Shown here: positions 27,186 to 37,010 of the stretch, piece by piece
How the letters are laid out: each line of letters starts with the position of its first letter
Numbering within the stretch: the stretch's first letter is position 1
Assembly: GCA_000720375.1 (NCBI GenBank)
Contig: JOAA01000050.1
Coordinates: 1-48,487 of the forward strand
Length of the DNA: 48,487 nucleotides
Direction: 5' to 3'
Origin: Rhodococcus rhodnii
Lineage (GTDB): Bacteria > Actinomycetota > Actinomycetes > Mycobacteriales > Pseudonocardiaceae
Made by a program: the position numbers and the translations under genes
The notes under the pieces: model-generated
Seen by the model: the letters and a program-made list of their open reading frames with translations, nothing else
Databases searched by the model: none
Told to the model about the DNA's origin: nothing

Positions 27186-27578
27186 TTACTTGCAGACCGC
27201 GAGGATGCAGATCTTCACGTCTCCGATCTTGATCTTCACGTTATTGTCGTTGAAGATCTTGACCACGATCGTCTTGGCCGCGTCGATGTCACCGGTCTTG
27301 ATCAGCGTCACAATGACTTTGTTGTTGTTGAGGGCATTCTTGATGTTGACGACCTGGACGTCGCTGACGTCGACGACGTCGCTGACGTCGACCTTGATGG
27401 TGATTTCGTTCAGGGCGCAGGACACCAGCTTGATGGACTTCTCGTTCTTACACTTCCAGCTGTCGGTGGTACCAGCCTGCGTCCAGCTGTCCGTCCCTGC
27501 CTGCGCGGAGGCGGCACCACCCATCAGCAGGGCGGTGAGCAGCGCCATCAGCATTGCGATGAGAGGGAATTTCCTCAT
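27186..27578 (-). CDS. Small secreted protein, Val/Asp/Lys/Asn-rich, four cysteines
   Basis: This 130-aa protein has a signal peptide (MRKFPLIAMLMALLTALLMG, cleavage likely after ASA near residue 25). The mature part, about 105 residues, alternates hydrophobic and polar residues (for example NEITIKVDVSDVVDVSDVQ and KTIVVKIFNDNNVKIKIGDV), which suggests beta strands. Cysteines at about 43, 54, 124 and 129 could form two disulfides. GAAGGGACAACC precedes the chosen ATG; a longer frame upstream runs through unrelated relics and is rejected. I do not recognise the family. It is one of the few intact genes in this decayed stretch, so it may be under selection. Confidence 0.75.
   Translation of the reverse strand: MRKFPLIAMLMALLTALLMGGAASAQAGTDSWTQAGTTDSWKCKNEKSIKLVSCALNEITIKVDVSDVVDVSDVQVVNIKNALNNNKVIVTLIKTGDIDAAKTIVVKIFNDNNVKIKIGDVKICILAVCK
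27357..27392. repeat. Tandem 18-bp repeat inside the secreted-protein gene
   Basis: GACGTCGCTGACGTCGAC occurs twice head to tail and encodes a repeated VDVSDV unit. It is in frame, so the unit can expand or contract without a frameshift. Confidence 0.7.
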
Positions 27579-27694
27579 GGTTGTCCCTTCGGTCCACCGG
27601 TGATCTGCCTCGGCTGAGGTAGCAGGTGCGACCGTAAGGAGGACTCTTAAGGTCGGCTTAGTGGTCGGTTTCGGAAGTCTTTCGGGGGTGATCA

Positions 27695-27806
27695 GGAGAT
27701 ACAGTTTGACCCGTTGATGGTTGTCGGTGAACCCGTACTGCTCGACCAGCCGCTCGTGGATGACCGTGCCTTTGAGCAGCAGCTCCGACCGCAGCCAGGC
27801 ATCGGT
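27695..27806 (-). pseudogene. IS21-type IstA transposase fragment
   Basis: The peptide LKGTVIHERLVEQYGFT then DNHQRVKLYL resembles the N-terminal part of IS21-family IstA, which commonly has an (I/V)xERLVxEYGFTGxYQRVK stretch. About 37 codons survive, joined to the tcmP relic. It is unrelated to the complete IS21 element at 39.1 kb at the level I can see. Confidence 0.5.
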
Positions 27807-27853
27807 TGCTGGTCCGGAGTGGTCATCCGCTGCACGGCGAGGCCAACGGCCGT

Positions 27854-28041
27854 GCCCGGGACCAGCGTGAGTGTCGACATAGACGAGGCGCTTGTCGGTT
27901 TCAGTCGAGCCCACCTTTCCAGCAAACCTCGGGAAGTAGTCTTCAGGAGGCTGTGTTTGAACACCGCTGCGGCCTTTTTCGAGACGAAGAACGGGTCGCC
28001 GACAGGTTCGGCAGCGCTGGCAGTTTCTCCACCGAGCTCAT
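27854..28041 (-). pseudogene. tcmP: Three-Cys-motif partner protein TcmP, N-terminal fragment
   Basis: DPFFVSKKAAAVFKHSLLK, and after a frameshift near 27948 YFPRFAGKVGSTETDKRLVY with VDTHAGPG, match the start of TcmP family proteins. A start ATG at 28041 needs one further frame change to reach DPFF. Only about 60 codons survive before the IS21-type fragment. Confidence 0.6.
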
Positions 28042-28129
28042 AGTTCTTCTGCGGAGAGCCCGTCCTCGAACGGTCGGGGAAGCGACCACTGACGGCAAGG
28101 TTCGGAGGTATTCCGCTCAGAAGACAGAA

Positions 28130-28422
28130 GTGGAAGGTACTCGACGACCACCCACCAGGGCCGCTCACGCACCGCAAGACCGGCTTTCAGGTCGTCGAGA
28201 CGGTCGGTGATGTCGTCAAGGCGCCTTTCCAGACCGTCCAAACGGGACATCACGTTGGTTTCCCGTTGCGTCACCGGTTCGCCGCGCGATGGAGGGGTTC
28301 GGGCCGTGCAACACCGCTTCGAGGTGTTGTGGGTGCCGGCCGAGGGCCGTCGAGAGCGATTCGAGGGTTCGGGCGCTGCGGCGACTGTTAGTGGCCAGTT
28401 CAAGCTTCCCACTGGCGGCCAC
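28130..28422 (-). pseudogene. XRE-type regulator relic with coiled-coil tail
   Basis: RSARTLESLSTALGRHPQHL then EAVLHG is the end of a helix-turn-helix domain of XRE type. In a second frame the C-terminal MSRLDGLERRLDDITDRLDD segment predicts a coiled coil. The frame break is near 28290. Actinobacterial XRE regulators with this layout are common in mobile regions. The DNA between 28430 and 28760 shows no recognisable gene. Confidence 0.5.
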
Positions 28423-28761
28423 TTACCGGGGAGATATCTGGCCGCGCCGGGAATGCGTTGAGTGACAACGACTATCCAGAGCCCGATGAGGTCCCTGCCG
28501 ACCGCCCGGCTCGTCCGCCCGCCGCGCCGAGCGGTCGTGCCGCTGGTCGCGGCCGTGCCGAGCTACTCGACACGACGCGGGCGGCCCGCTCTTGCAGCCG
28601 AGCCGTCGCGATCGGTCGTCGAGGGGCCACCGGGTCGTCGTGACCAGCTGTGCATCTGGCCGCTAGTGGGGACCCCAACTGGCCGCCACAACTGGCCGTA
28701 CACGGGGAATTCTGGCTGGCCGCTGACAACAGGGCCCGACTTCTGGAACTCCACAGGCTGG

Positions 28762-28845
28762 GCAGCCATCTGGATCGAAACCCTCGATGTGGAGCCACGC
28801 ACCGAGGAGAACCACCGCAGATACCTCCGCAATCAAATCCTGCCC
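28762..28845 (+). pseudogene. Tyrosine-recombinase (phage integrase) N-terminal fragment
   Basis: WAAIWIETLDVEPRTEENHR then RYLRNQILP matches the SAM-like N-terminal DNA-binding region of actinobacterial tyrosine integrases. The catalytic domain is absent. Confidence 0.55.
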
Positions 28846-28854
28846 TGCTCTGCT

Positions 28855-28887
28855 CTGGCGGCTGGTAGCCACTGACGAGACTGCGCC
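28855..28887 (+). repeat. Conserved 33-bp element upstream of STAND module 2
   Basis: This is the second copy of the element at 1132-1164, about 29 of 33 identical by eye, 142 nt upstream of the module 2 gene A start. Confidence 0.55.
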
Positions 28888-29028
28888 GGCTCCTGTCGTT
28901 CCAACCTGCCGGGCTGCTGAGTCACCCTTGACGGGGAATCTGTGCGACAGATGCCGGATCCGCACTAGGGGCGGCGAATGTAGGCGCGATGTACCCGCCG
29001 AAGGTCACATCGAACGTGAGGCCTTTTC

Positions 29029-31377
29029 ATGTCGTGCACCAGGCCGAAGCACGAGATGGGCAATCTCCCCGCCGAGACCACGAGTTTCGTGGACCGCCGA
29101 AAGGAGATCGCCGAGGCCAAGCGGCTGCTGTCCGCTTCCCGGCTGTTGACGTTGACCGGGGTCGGTGGGGTTGGCAAGACCCGGCTCGCCGTGCGGGTAG
29201 CAGCCGCGGTGCGACGCGCGTTCGCCGACGGGGTGTGGTTGGTGGAGCTGGCCCACGTACGAGACGGCGCGCTGGTCGTGCATACCGTGGCTCAGGCGTT
29301 GGAGATTCATAACGACGGCGGGCGTGAGCCGCTGGGACTGCTGGTCGATGTCCTACGGGACCGCCAGGTACTGCTGGTGCTGGACAACTGTGAGCACTTA
29401 GTGCACGAATGCGCCACGCTCGTCGCCACCGTGCTGCACGAAGCTATGCGGCTGCGGATCCTGGCCACTAGCCGGGAAGTCCTTCGGGTGCCCGGCGAGC
29501 AGGTCCTACCGGTCGGCCCGCTACCGGTCTCCGAGCACAACGGAACACGACCGGCCGACGCCGGCTCCCGGGATGCCGTGGTGGCGCTGTTCGCCGAGCG
29601 CGCTGTAGCGGTGATGCCGACGTTCGCGGTCGGCAGCGAGAACAAGGAGCACGTGGTCGGCATCTGCCGCCGTCTGGACGGCATCCCGCTGGCCATCGAA
29701 CTGGCCGCGGCGCGCCTGCGGGTGCTGTCGGCCGACCAGATCCTGGCCCGGCTGGACGACCGGTTCGCCCTGTTGACCGCCGGTCCGCGCACGGTGTCTG
29801 CCCGCCACCAGACCCTGCTGGCGACGATCGACTGGAGCTTCCGGCTATGTACCCCCGCCGAACAAGCACTCTGGGCGCGGGCCTCGGTGTTCGCCGGCAG
29901 TTTCGGGCTGCTGGCGGCCGAGGAGATCTGCGTCAGCCAGGACCTGCCCGCTGGTTCCGTAGTTGACCTGCTGGCCGGATTGGTGGACAAGTCGATCCTC
30001 ATCCGGGACGACAACAGCACCGGAACCCGATACCAGTTTTTGGACACACTGCGCCAGTACGGGCAGCGCATGCTCCGACAGGCCGGCGGGCTAACCTGGC
30101 TGCAGCGCCGGCATGCCGATTGGTACCTGCACCTGGCCGAACGAGGCGAACGGGAGTGGTTCGGCCCCGACCAGGCCACCTGGTTGGAGCGACTGCGACT
30201 TGAGCACGCCAACCTACGCCTCGCCCTGGAGTTCTGCCTCGCCACCCCCGAGCGGACCCAGACCGCACTACGCCTCGCCGCGGCCCTGCACTTCTATTGG
30301 CACGGCTGCGGCTTCGTGGCCGAGGGACGCCACTGGCTGGACCGGGCACTGGCCCAGGACACCGAACCGAGCAAAGCAAGGGCCACCGCCCTGGCGATCA
30401 ACGCCCACCTCGCCGTGGTGCAGGGCGACGCCTCCGCTGCCACGGCAATGGCGCAGGAGGCTCAGGACTGGGCCCAGTCGCGAGGCGAGCAGACGGTGCT
30501 GGCCTACCTTGTCTTTGTCCAGGGAGCCATCGCACGGTTCGGCGGCGACATCCCACGCGCGCAGGCACTGCTCAAGGACGCCCTGGCACGCTTCGAGGCC
30601 CTCGACGAACTCAACAGCACCGTGATCGTCGCCTATGTCACGCTGGTCGGAGCAACCGTTGTCCAGAGTGACCTCGCTCGCGCCATCGCATTGGGCCAGC
30701 ACGCCCGCGCGCTCTGCGAGCGGCACGGCGAGCAATGGGCCCGCGCCTACACGCTCTACGCCCTGTCCCTCGCCGAATGGCAACAGGGCGAGCTGGCGCA
30801 GGCACGCACGCACGCTCGGGACGGCCTGCGGGGCATGCACACCTTCAACGACACCCTCGGCATCGTGTTGCTCGTCGAGCGGCTGGCCTGGATCGCCGGG
30901 ACGGCCGGCGAGCACGAGCGGGCCGCCGTGCTGCTTGGCGCGGCCAGCACGATGTGGCCCCGGGTCGGCGGCCAGCCCCTGTTCGGCTCGCAGCACTACC
31001 TCGCCGCGCACGAAGCGTGCGAGCAGCAGGCCCACCGTGCCCTCGGCAACCACGCCTACGAGATCGCCTTCCAGCGCGGCACCGAACTCAGCCTCGATCA
31101 GGCCACCGCCTACGCACTCGGCGAAAGCCCTCAGCCCGCCCCTGCCGCTCCCTCCGCCACCAACGCCGAACCACTGGCGCCGCTGACCCGCCGGGAGCGG
31201 CAGGTCGCCGAACTCGTCGCGCAAGGACTGTCCAACAAGGACATCGCCAACAAACTGGTGATCTCCCAACGCACCGCCGAGGGCCATGTGGAACGCATCC
31301 TGACCAAGCTCGGCTTCACCTCACGCACCCAACTCGCCGCATGGATCACCACACAACACGAAAGCCGGAATCTATGA
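29029..31377 (+). CDS. NB-ARC/TPR/LuxR-type transcriptional regulator (module 2, gene A)
   Basis: This 782-aa protein is closely similar to module 1 gene [80 protein letters not shown], and a LuxR HTH from about residue 719 ([20 protein letters not shown]). The ribosome binding region GTGAGGCCTT lies directly upstream and is also present before module 3 gene A (GTGAGCTGTT before module 1). Gene B starts inside its stop as ATGA. It is expected to bind DNA through its HTH when its ATPase/sensor is switched. The target is unknown. Confidence 0.9.
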   Translation: MSCTRPKHEMGNLPAETTSFVDRRKEIAEAKRLLSASRLLTLTGVGGVGKTRLAVRVAAAVRRAFADGVWLVELAHVRDGALVVHTVAQALEIHNDGGREPLGLLVDVLRDRQVLLVLDNCEHLVHECATLVATVLHEAMRLRILATSREVLRVPGEQVLPVGPLPVSEHNGTRPADAGSRDAVVALFAERAVAVMPTFAVGSENKEHVVGICRRLDGIPLAIELAAARLRVLSADQILARLDDRFALLTAGPRTVSARHQTLLATIDWSFRLCTPAEQALWARASVFAGSFGLLAAEEICVSQDLPAGSVVDLLAGLVDKSILIRDDNSTGTRYQFLDTLRQYGQRMLRQAGGLTWLQRRHADWYLHLAERGEREWFGPDQATWLERLRLEHANLRLALEFCLATPERTQTALRLAAALHFYWHGCGFVAEGRHWLDRALAQDTEPSKARATALAINAHLAVVQGDASAATAMAQEAQDWAQSRGEQTVLAYLVFVQGAIARFGGDIPRAQALLKDALARFEALDELNSTVIVAYVTLVGATVVQSDLARAIALGQHARALCERHGEQWARAYTLYALSLAEWQQGELAQARTHARDGLRGMHTFNDTLGIVLLVERLAWIAGTAGEHERAAVLLGAASTMWPRVGGQPLFGSQHYLAAHEACEQQAHRALGNHAYEIAFQRGTELSLDQATAYALGESPQPAPAAPSATNAEPLAPLTRRERQVAELVAQGLSNKDIANKLVISQRTAEGHVERILTKLGFTSRTQLAAWITTQHESRNL

Positions 31378-33473
31378 CGGCACGCACCGGATCACGCCGA
31401 CCGGGCAGCAACCTGCCGTGCGACACGACAAGTTTTGTCGGTCGCCGGCAGGAGGTTGCCGTGGCGAAGCGGCTGCTGCGGCGGCATCGACTGGTGACCC
31501 TGACCGGCGGGCCCGGGATGGGCAAGACCAGGCTCGCCGTACGGGTGGCCGCCCACCTGACGGATGCCTTCCCTGCCGGGGTATGGCTGGTCGAGCTGGC
31601 CGCGCTGGATGACGACAAGTTCCTGGTCCAGACGGTCGCTGACGCGTTGGGCGTCCGGGATCGCTCCGGTCGGCCTCCGATGGTGGTGCTGGCGGAGTTC
31701 CTGGCAGACACGGAACTGCTGCTGGTGCTGGACAACTGTGAGCACCTGGTGGACGCGTGCGCCATGCTGGTGCACGACCTGCTGGCCGTGGCGCCTCGAC
31801 TGCGGATCCTGGTCACCAGCCGGCAGGCGTTGCGGTCCAGCGGGGAGCATCTGCTCGAGGTGCCGCCGTTGCCGGTGCCCGACACCGGGGCGCGCACGAC
31901 GGCCCGCACACTGGCACGGAATGAGGCGGTGCGGCTGTTCGCCGAGCGGGCGGCGCTCGCCCGGCCCGGCTTCACGGTCGATGCGCGTAATCGCGCGACG
32001 GTCGCTCGCGTGTGCTGGCGGCTGGAGGGGATACCGCTGGCGATCGAGCTGGCCGCGGCCCGGGTGCGGGCACTGTCCCTGGAGCAGATTCTGACCCGGC
32101 TCGAGAACCACGACTTCGAACTCCTGGCGGAGGCAAGCCGAACCGCGGTACCGCGCGTGCAGACGCTGCAGGTCGCGATCACCTGGAGCTTCGACCTCTG
32201 CTCCCAGCAGGAGCGGACGTTGTGGCTGCGGGCGTCGGTGTTCACGGGCGGGTTCGATCTGCAGGCCGCGGAAGAAGTCTGTACCGGCGCCGGTATCGCG
32301 CGTAAGGACGTACTAGAGCTGGTGGCCGGGCTGGTGGACAAATCCGTCCTCATCCGGACCAAGGACGCTACCGCGGCGCGGTACTGGATGCTGGAGGCCA
32401 TTCGCCAGTACGGCGAGCAGCGACTGGCGTCATCCGGCTGGCAGAGGGCCGTCCGGCTACGGCACCGGGACCACTACCGCCGGCTGGCCGAGCGGGCGGA
32501 GCGGGAATGGGTGGGGCCGAACGAGCTGACATGGTTCGCCTGGTTCCGGCGTGAGCACGCCAACCTGCGGACCGCGCTGGAGTTCTGCCTGACCGAACCC
32601 GGCCAGGCGCGGGCAGCGGTGGGGATCGCGGCCTGTCTGTGGAACTACTGGACCCGCTCCGGCTGGTTCAGCGAGGCTCGCCACTGGCTCGACCGCGCGC
32701 TGGACCTGGACCGGGAGCCGAATCCGGCGCGGGCCAAGGCCCTCTGGGTCAACGGGTGGTTCACCTTCCTGCAGGCCGACTGGACCGCAGGGCTGTCGAG
32801 GGTGCAGGAATGCCACGCCCTGGCCAGGCGGCTGGGCGACGAGCACGCCTTCGCGCACGCCACCCGGATGTCCGGGGTCGCCGCGTTCTTCCGCGGCGAC
32901 ATCCCGCGCGCGGTGGCGCTGTTCGAGGACGCGCTCACCGGCCTGCGTGCGACCGGGGACCGCAGTGGGGTCTGGAGCGATCTCCTGCACTTGGTGGTGT
33001 CCACCGCGGCCATCGGCGACTCCGAACGTGCTCTCGCCTTCGGTGAGCAGTGCCTGAGCCTGGCCGAGGACTGCGGCGCATCTATGTCCAAGTCGTGGGC
33101 ACTGTGGGTGCACGGTCTCGGGCGGTGGATCAGTGGCGATCGGCAGCAGGCCGACCGGCTGACTCGGGAAGCACTGCGCAACGGGAGTCCGTTGGACGAT
33201 CAGTGGGGTACCGCTCACTGCCTGGAAATACTGGCGTGGAACGCAGCAGCGGAACGAGACCACGAGCGCGCTGCCCGGTTGCTCGGCGCCGCCAGCAGGC
33301 TCTGGCGGTCAACCGGAACATCGCCAACCGAGCTGCGGCACCTCGCCCCGCCACATCAACTTTGCGAACAGCGCGCCAGTCAAGCGCTGGGAAACCACAC
33401 GTTCACCACCCTGCTCAACGAGGGCACCACGCTCACCAGCGAGCACGCCATCACCTACGCCCTGAGCCGTTGA
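31374..33473 (+). CDS. NB-ARC/TPR protein lacking an HTH (module 2, gene B)
   Basis: This 699-aa protein begins [14 protein letters not shown], identical in its first four residues to module 3 gene B. It carries Walker [12 protein letters not shown], Walker [19 protein letters not shown], the B-lineage motifs [12 protein letters not shown] and [12 protein letters not shown], and [14 protein letters not shown]. It ends ...[10 protein letters not shown] without an HTH. The ATGA overlap with gene A implies translational coupling and hence a fixed A:B ratio. The Walker A loop reads GGPGMGK rather than the family's usual GVAGVGK; key Lys and Thr are kept. Its role as a partner of A is inference. 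Confidence 0.88.
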   Translation: MTARTGSRRPGSNLPCDTTSFVGRRQEVAVAKRLLRRHRLVTLTGGPGMGKTRLAVRVAAHLTDAFPAGVWLVELAALDDDKFLVQTVADALGVRDRSGRPPMVVLAEFLADTELLLVLDNCEHLVDACAMLVHDLLAVAPRLRILVTSRQALRSSGEHLLEVPPLPVPDTGARTTARTLARNEAVRLFAERAALARPGFTVDARNRATVARVCWRLEGIPLAIELAAARVRALSLEQILTRLENHDFELLAEASRTAVPRVQTLQVAITWSFDLCSQQERTLWLRASVFTGGFDLQAAEEVCTGAGIARKDVLELVAGLVDKSVLIRTKDATAARYWMLEAIRQYGEQRLASSGWQRAVRLRHRDHYRRLAERAEREWVGPNELTWFAWFRREHANLRTALEFCLTEPGQARAAVGIAACLWNYWTRSGWFSEARHWLDRALDLDREPNPARAKALWVNGWFTFLQADWTAGLSRVQECHALARRLGDEHAFAHATRMSGVAAFFRGDIPRAVALFEDALTGLRATGDRSGVWSDLLHLVVSTAAIGDSERALAFGEQCLSLAEDCGASMSKSWALWVHGLGRWISGDRQQADRLTREALRNGSPLDDQWGTAHCLEILAWNAAAERDHERAARLLGAASRLWRSTGTSPTELRHLAPPHQLCEQRASQALGNHTFTTLLNEGTTLTSEHAITYALSR

Positions 33474-33819
33474 GCAGTTTGCCGAGCCACTTCCCGCACC
33501 ACCGCCGGGACCGGTCAGCGTCAACGCCGCGTCGCCCGGGACGGGCTGATCATGATGACCCTGCGCTTGCCGAAAATGTCATCCGTGCAGGTCATCAGCT
33601 GGCATGTCGATACTCGTCGAGTATGTCCAAACGTGGGCGTCGGTGGCCACCGCTTTCACCCGGTATCGATGCGACCATATGGCCAGTTCATTGAGGCCAG
33701 TGGAGTGGGGAGAGCGGTCGGTGCTGCCCGGCGCCCACTACCTGTTCGCTGGTCCTGCCAGTGAATGGGTGTGGGACACTGGGCCTGAACTGATCCTTGA
33801 CTCGGGAGGTGCGAGCACG
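33474..33819. other. No gene recognised between module 2 and the Uma2 gene
   Basis: An open frame from 33604 lies upstream of and in frame with the Uma2-type gene, but its first 72 codons resemble nothing and lack a ribosome binding site. I treat it as non-coding leader. Confidence 0.5.
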
Positions 33820-34404
33820 GTGACGGCGACAGTGCTCGAACATCCGCTCGGCCCGCACACGGTCGAGGAATGGCTGGCGACGGACCGCCCTGAGGACGGT
33901 TCCTCACTTGAGCTGATCTGGGGTTATTGGTACGTGTCGCCTGCACCAAGCTACCGGCACCAGCGGGCGGCCCACCGCCTTGGCCGTGTCATCGAGGACG
34001 CACTGGTGGCCGCAGGACGCACCGACCTGCACATGTTTTCGGCGACGGCTGTGGAGATCAGCACACCCTGGCGAACCGGCCTGATCCCGGACGTGGTCGT
34101 CGTCGATATCGACCCAGATGGCGTCAGCGTCGCGCGGGAACACCTCGTGCTGGCCGCTGAGGTGTGGTCACCAGGCAACTCCCGCAGCGAACGCGAGACC
34201 AAGATCGGCGCCTACGCCGAGGCCGGCGTCCCGTACTTCTGGTCCATCGAACTGGATCACGATCGTCGCGTCTCCGCCCTCGTCGCCTACCGGCTGATCC
34301 GCGGCCGGTACGTCGAGCAGACTGTCGCCACGCCCGGCTCCACGGTCACTATCACCGCAGCACCCATCGCGATCACGTTTGATCCGGCCTACCTAACTGC
34401 CTGA
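33820..34404 (+). CDS. Uma2-family (DUF820) restriction-endonuclease-fold protein
   Basis: A GTG start with GGGAGG 10 nt upstream gives a 194-aa protein. It shows the Uma2 PD-(D/E)xK pattern: LELIWGYWYVSP (Glu31), GLIPDVVVVD (Asp91), AAEVWSPGNS (Glu114) and ETKIGAYAEAGVPYFW (Lys128). Uma2 proteins are small predicted nucleases common in actinobacteria and cyanobacteria; their biological role is largely unknown. It follows module 2 after about 350 nt on the same strand and could be part of its response, but nothing in the sequence proves a link. All four catalytic residues are present, so it is likely active. Confidence 0.82.
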   Translation: MTATVLEHPLGPHTVEEWLATDRPEDGSSLELIWGYWYVSPAPSYRHQRAAHRLGRVIEDALVAAGRTDLHMFSATAVEISTPWRTGLIPDVVVVDIDPDGVSVAREHLVLAAEVWSPGNSRSERETKIGAYAEAGVPYFWSIELDHDRRVSALVAYRLIRGRYVEQTVATPGSTVTITAAPIAITFDPAYLTA

Positions 34405-34478
34405 GTCCTGCGCTTGCCGCAATGCCTGCTCGACCGGGTTGGAAGGGATCTGCAAGGTGACAGTGGCCTTCGCTGCGG

Positions 34479-34709
34479 CTACCGGGAAGCGCTGTCATGG
34501 TCCAGACGGTTGCGTACGGCTCTTTCGACGAGGATCGGCACGAAGGCCTGGACTGGCCTGTCGGCGAGACGCTCTGCTTCGGCCTTGGTGTATTGCTGGA
34601 TCCGGTCGGCGGGAACGTTCTGGTAGCGGTCGAGAAGCCGGTCCTGCACCTCGGCCAGGTGGGTACCGGACTGGCTGGTCAACTCGTCGATGGTGTGCTG
34701 GTGGGGCAT
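34479..34709 (-). CDS. Small three-helix-bundle protein
   Basis: This 76-aa protein starts MPHQHTIDELTSQSGTHLAE, and RPVQAFVPILVERAVRNRL lies near its end. It matches the pattern of actinobacterial proteins described as three-helix-bundle dimerization-domain proteins (a conserved FVPVLVER core). The function is unknown. The ATG has a GGTGAG-like site upstream. It stands alone, convergent with the Uma2 gene. Confidence 0.6.
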   Translation of the reverse strand: MPHQHTIDELTSQSGTHLAEVQDRLLDRYQNVPADRIQQYTKAEAERLADRPVQAFVPILVERAVRNRLDHDSASR

Positions 34710-34852
34710 CGCACTCACCGTTCCCGTCATCCTGCCGTGGGGCCGCCAGCCGTGAGTGGACGGCGTCGACGTCACCGTTTGCGGCGTCTGACCAGTACGG
34801 ATGAGGTTTTCGGCAAGCGCAACGCCTTGCCGGCAACATCAAGCCGTGGGGC

Positions 34853-34995
34853 ATGAGACGCCTGACTGGCGCAATGCTTTGTTGATCACCGGAGCCTCGT
34901 TGGCGATCGGCTCAGGCTACTTGTTGTTGCCGAACGACGGCGCGGCGGTCAGTGCGGCACAGCAGGGGTATGAGGTTGTCTACAAGTGCAATTAG
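34853..34995 (+). pseudogene. Signal-peptide relic of a small secreted protein
   Basis: MRRLTGAML in one frame, then LITGASLAIGSGYLLLPND and AAVSAAQQGYEVVYKCN in another, would together make a signal peptide and the start of an actinobacterial secreted protein. The frame change and early stop suggest decay. Confidence 0.25.
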
Positions 34996-35031
34996 CCAGA
35001 CACAGTTGCTTGATGCGACTGCTTGATGCGA

Positions 35032-35886
35032 CTAAGGAGCGATGAGTTCGGCCACCTGCCGCGGCTCGTCGACCTGGACATAGTGGCCGGCGGTGTCCAG
35101 CAGGTGTAGCTCGCTGTTGGGGAACAGGGCGGCCAGCCGCCTGGCGACCTTGGGGTTGAGATACCGATCACGGGCGCCGAAGATCACCCGTACCGGAGCG
35201 CCGAAGCGGCGCAGCGCCCCGATGCGCCGGCGGCGGCTGAGCACCGTGGCGAGCAGGTCGTTGTTGAGTCGCCAGAAGGCTGGCCGCGCGGCAGGAAACT
35301 GCTCGTAGAGCTGCGTGACGAGTGGTCGCCGTACCTCGGGGTCGCGGATGAAGCCGCCCACCTGCCAGGCGTACAGCCGCCGATCCAGGTCAGGCCAGCG
35401 GCGCGCTACGGCACGGGCCGCGGCGCGCACCACCGGCGTCGAATAGAGGGCGATGGCTGGCGGGCGGCGCAGCCCAGGCATCCAGTGATAGTAGGTGTTG
35501 AGCAGCACCAGCGCGGCGACGCGTGGCGGGTTGGACAGCGCCCAGTCGATCGCTGGTGGGCCGGACGCGTCATGTGCCACGAGCACCACCTGATCCGTTC
35601 CCAGGCGAGTGGCGACGGCCTCGGCCACCGCGTCCAGGTCTCCCGCCTGGTTCGCGGACGTGTAGGGGTAGTCCGCCGGCTTGTCCGATCGGCCCCAGCC
35701 GAGGAAGTCGAAACGCACTACCGGCCGGCGCCCGGCCAGGTGCGGCAGCAGCCGGTCATAGAGGTGCACGTTGTCGGGGAAGCCGTGCATCAACACGACC
35801 GGCGCCCCGGTCCCGTCTAGTACCTCGGCGTACAGCCGGTGCGGGCCTCGTGACACGGCCAGCACTTGAGGCATTCGATCCATCAT
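35032..35886 (-). CDS. Alpha/beta-hydrolase with Asp nucleophile (haloalkane dehalogenase/epoxide hydrolase-like)
   Basis: This 284-aa protein has the oxyanion motif HGFPDN (about 34-39), the nucleophile elbow AHDASGPPA with Asp106, the acid FGARDRYLNP (Asp240) and the base TAGHYVQVDEP (His268). An aspartate rather than a serine nucleophile places it with haloalkane dehalogenases and epoxide hydrolases, which form a covalent ester intermediate. A cap domain lies between about 135 and 225. The ATG at 35886 has GAGGAGG 5 nt upstream; an upstream in-frame GTG uses part of that site and is less likely. It is complete and monocistronic. The substrate cannot be read from sequence. Confidence 0.85.
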   Translation of the reverse strand: MMDRMPQVLAVSRGPHRLYAEVLDGTGAPVVLMHGFPDNVHLYDRLLPHLAGRRPVVRFDFLGWGRSDKPADYPYTSANQAGDLDAVAEAVATRLGTDQVVLVAHDASGPPAIDWALSNPPRVAALVLLNTYYHWMPGLRRPPAIALYSTPVVRAAARAVARRWPDLDRRLYAWQVGGFIRDPEVRRPLVTQLYEQFPAARPAFWRLNNDLLATVLSRRRRIGALRRFGAPVRVIFGARDRYLNPKVARRLAALFPNSELHLLDTAGHYVQVDEPRQVAELIAP

Positions 35887-36240
35887 GATCCTCCTCACAG
35901 CGGATTTGCGCGAAGCTACTAGCTCACGAAACTTTCGCGGCCGTGGTCGTGTGGGTTCCAGCGTCGGCCGCTGGCGTTGACCTAGGGACTAGCCGCGCGT
36001 TCGTGCTCCGGAATGGCACTGAACGCGGCGGCGCCGACGGTGAGGTCGACCAGGGCGGGATCGGTGCTCGAGCCGATCCTCGCCTCCACTCGACGCAGCC
36101 GGTCGGCACCGTTCAACCAGTAGCGCAGCCTGGCTCCGTCGGTCTGCCGGCCAGCCTGACCAGGCCCCTCGTAGACATCGACACCGGCGCCGTTGAGGGC
36201 GTCTGCGCGCAGCCAACACGCATTGCTGTGCCGCAGCAAC

Positions 36241-36439
36241 TGGGCTTCTTTGTCGGCTACATCGTGGTCACCACGTTACCGTGCTCAACCTGTTCATCGC
36301 CGTCGCGGTCAGCGCCATGGAGGCCCAGATTTCCAAGGAACGCGAACAGCAACATGCCGACGACATGGCCACTGTGCTGGCCGAACTCCGCGCACTACGA
36401 GCCGCTGTCGACCGCCTCGAACAACCAATACGGCAATGA
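36241..36439 (+). pseudogene. Voltage-gated sodium-channel-like ion channel, C-terminal remnant
   Basis: FFVGYIVVTT in one frame, then VLNLFIAVAVSAMEAQISKE and a charged coiled coil (ADDMATVLAELRALRAAVD) in another, match the S6 helix and C-terminal coiled coil of bacterial NaChBac-type channels. The voltage sensor and pore filter are missing. The frameshift is near 36280. Confidence 0.65.
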
Positions 36440-36763
36440 CCAATTCCGCTTCGCCCGCACATATCGGGTATCGGCGGGGCTCGCCACAATTGTGGCGAGT
36501 AACGCGCACCGGCGTGACCGGCTCGCTGGGCCGGTGCCGCTGACGGACGGATCCGTTCTCGCCGGTGCGGTGGCGGGCAGCCCCCGTCGTGGTGGGACGT
36601 TGTGGCAAGGCGTGGCGAGGAGACAAGGAAACGGTGCTTGGCCCAGCTTGCTGCGCTGGCTCGCGCGCTATGAGCCAGCCGCTCTAGGATTTTGACTTCG
36701 CCGGCAAGGGGGAACCTTCCTGCAGGGTTGGTGGCAGATACCTGGTCGATCTGGGGGATTGCG

Positions 36764-36952
36764 ATGACATACCGGTCCGGCGAGGACACCGCAGTCCAGA
36801 CCACCACGTCCGATGAACTGGATCGACTGCGCAGGCGCATTGATCAGCAGACCCAGCATCTCAACCGCCACGCGCGTGACCTGCAGCAGCTTCGTCACGA
36901 CCTGGACAGCCTCGACGAGCGGCTCGACGCTCATCAGCACCACACTGGATAA
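36764..36952 (+). CDS. Small coiled-coil protein, hypothetical
   Basis: This 62-aa ORF reads MTYRSGEDTAV, then a heptad-like LDRLRRRIDQQTQHL, and LQQLRHDLDSLDERL. GGGGGA precedes its ATG. The strong predicted coiled coil and lack of frame damage favour a real product. No family is recognised, and it lies among relics, so it may be a truncated C-terminus with a chance start. Confidence 0.4.
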   Translation: MTYRSGEDTAVQTTTSDELDRLRRRIDQQTQHLNRHARDLQQLRHDLDSLDERLDAHQHHTG

Positions 36953-37010
36953 GTACGTTCCGCGGATCCTCCGGCCTGCCCTACCGTGCGAGGCGTGGCA
37001 TAGTCCTGAC

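Noticed and set aside
27579..27914. Long N-terminal extension of the secreted protein
   Set aside because: The extension reads through IS21 and tcmP relics; the signal peptide and ribosome binding site fix the start at 27578.
28640..28740. Repeated CTGGCCG-type words resembling iterons
   Set aside because: Spacing is irregular and the words are expected in GC-rich DNA; no replication gene is nearby.
35982..36239. Minus-strand frame with RYWLNGADRLRRVEARI
   Set aside because: It looks protein-like in part, but I cannot assign a family and there is no credible start; left unannotated.
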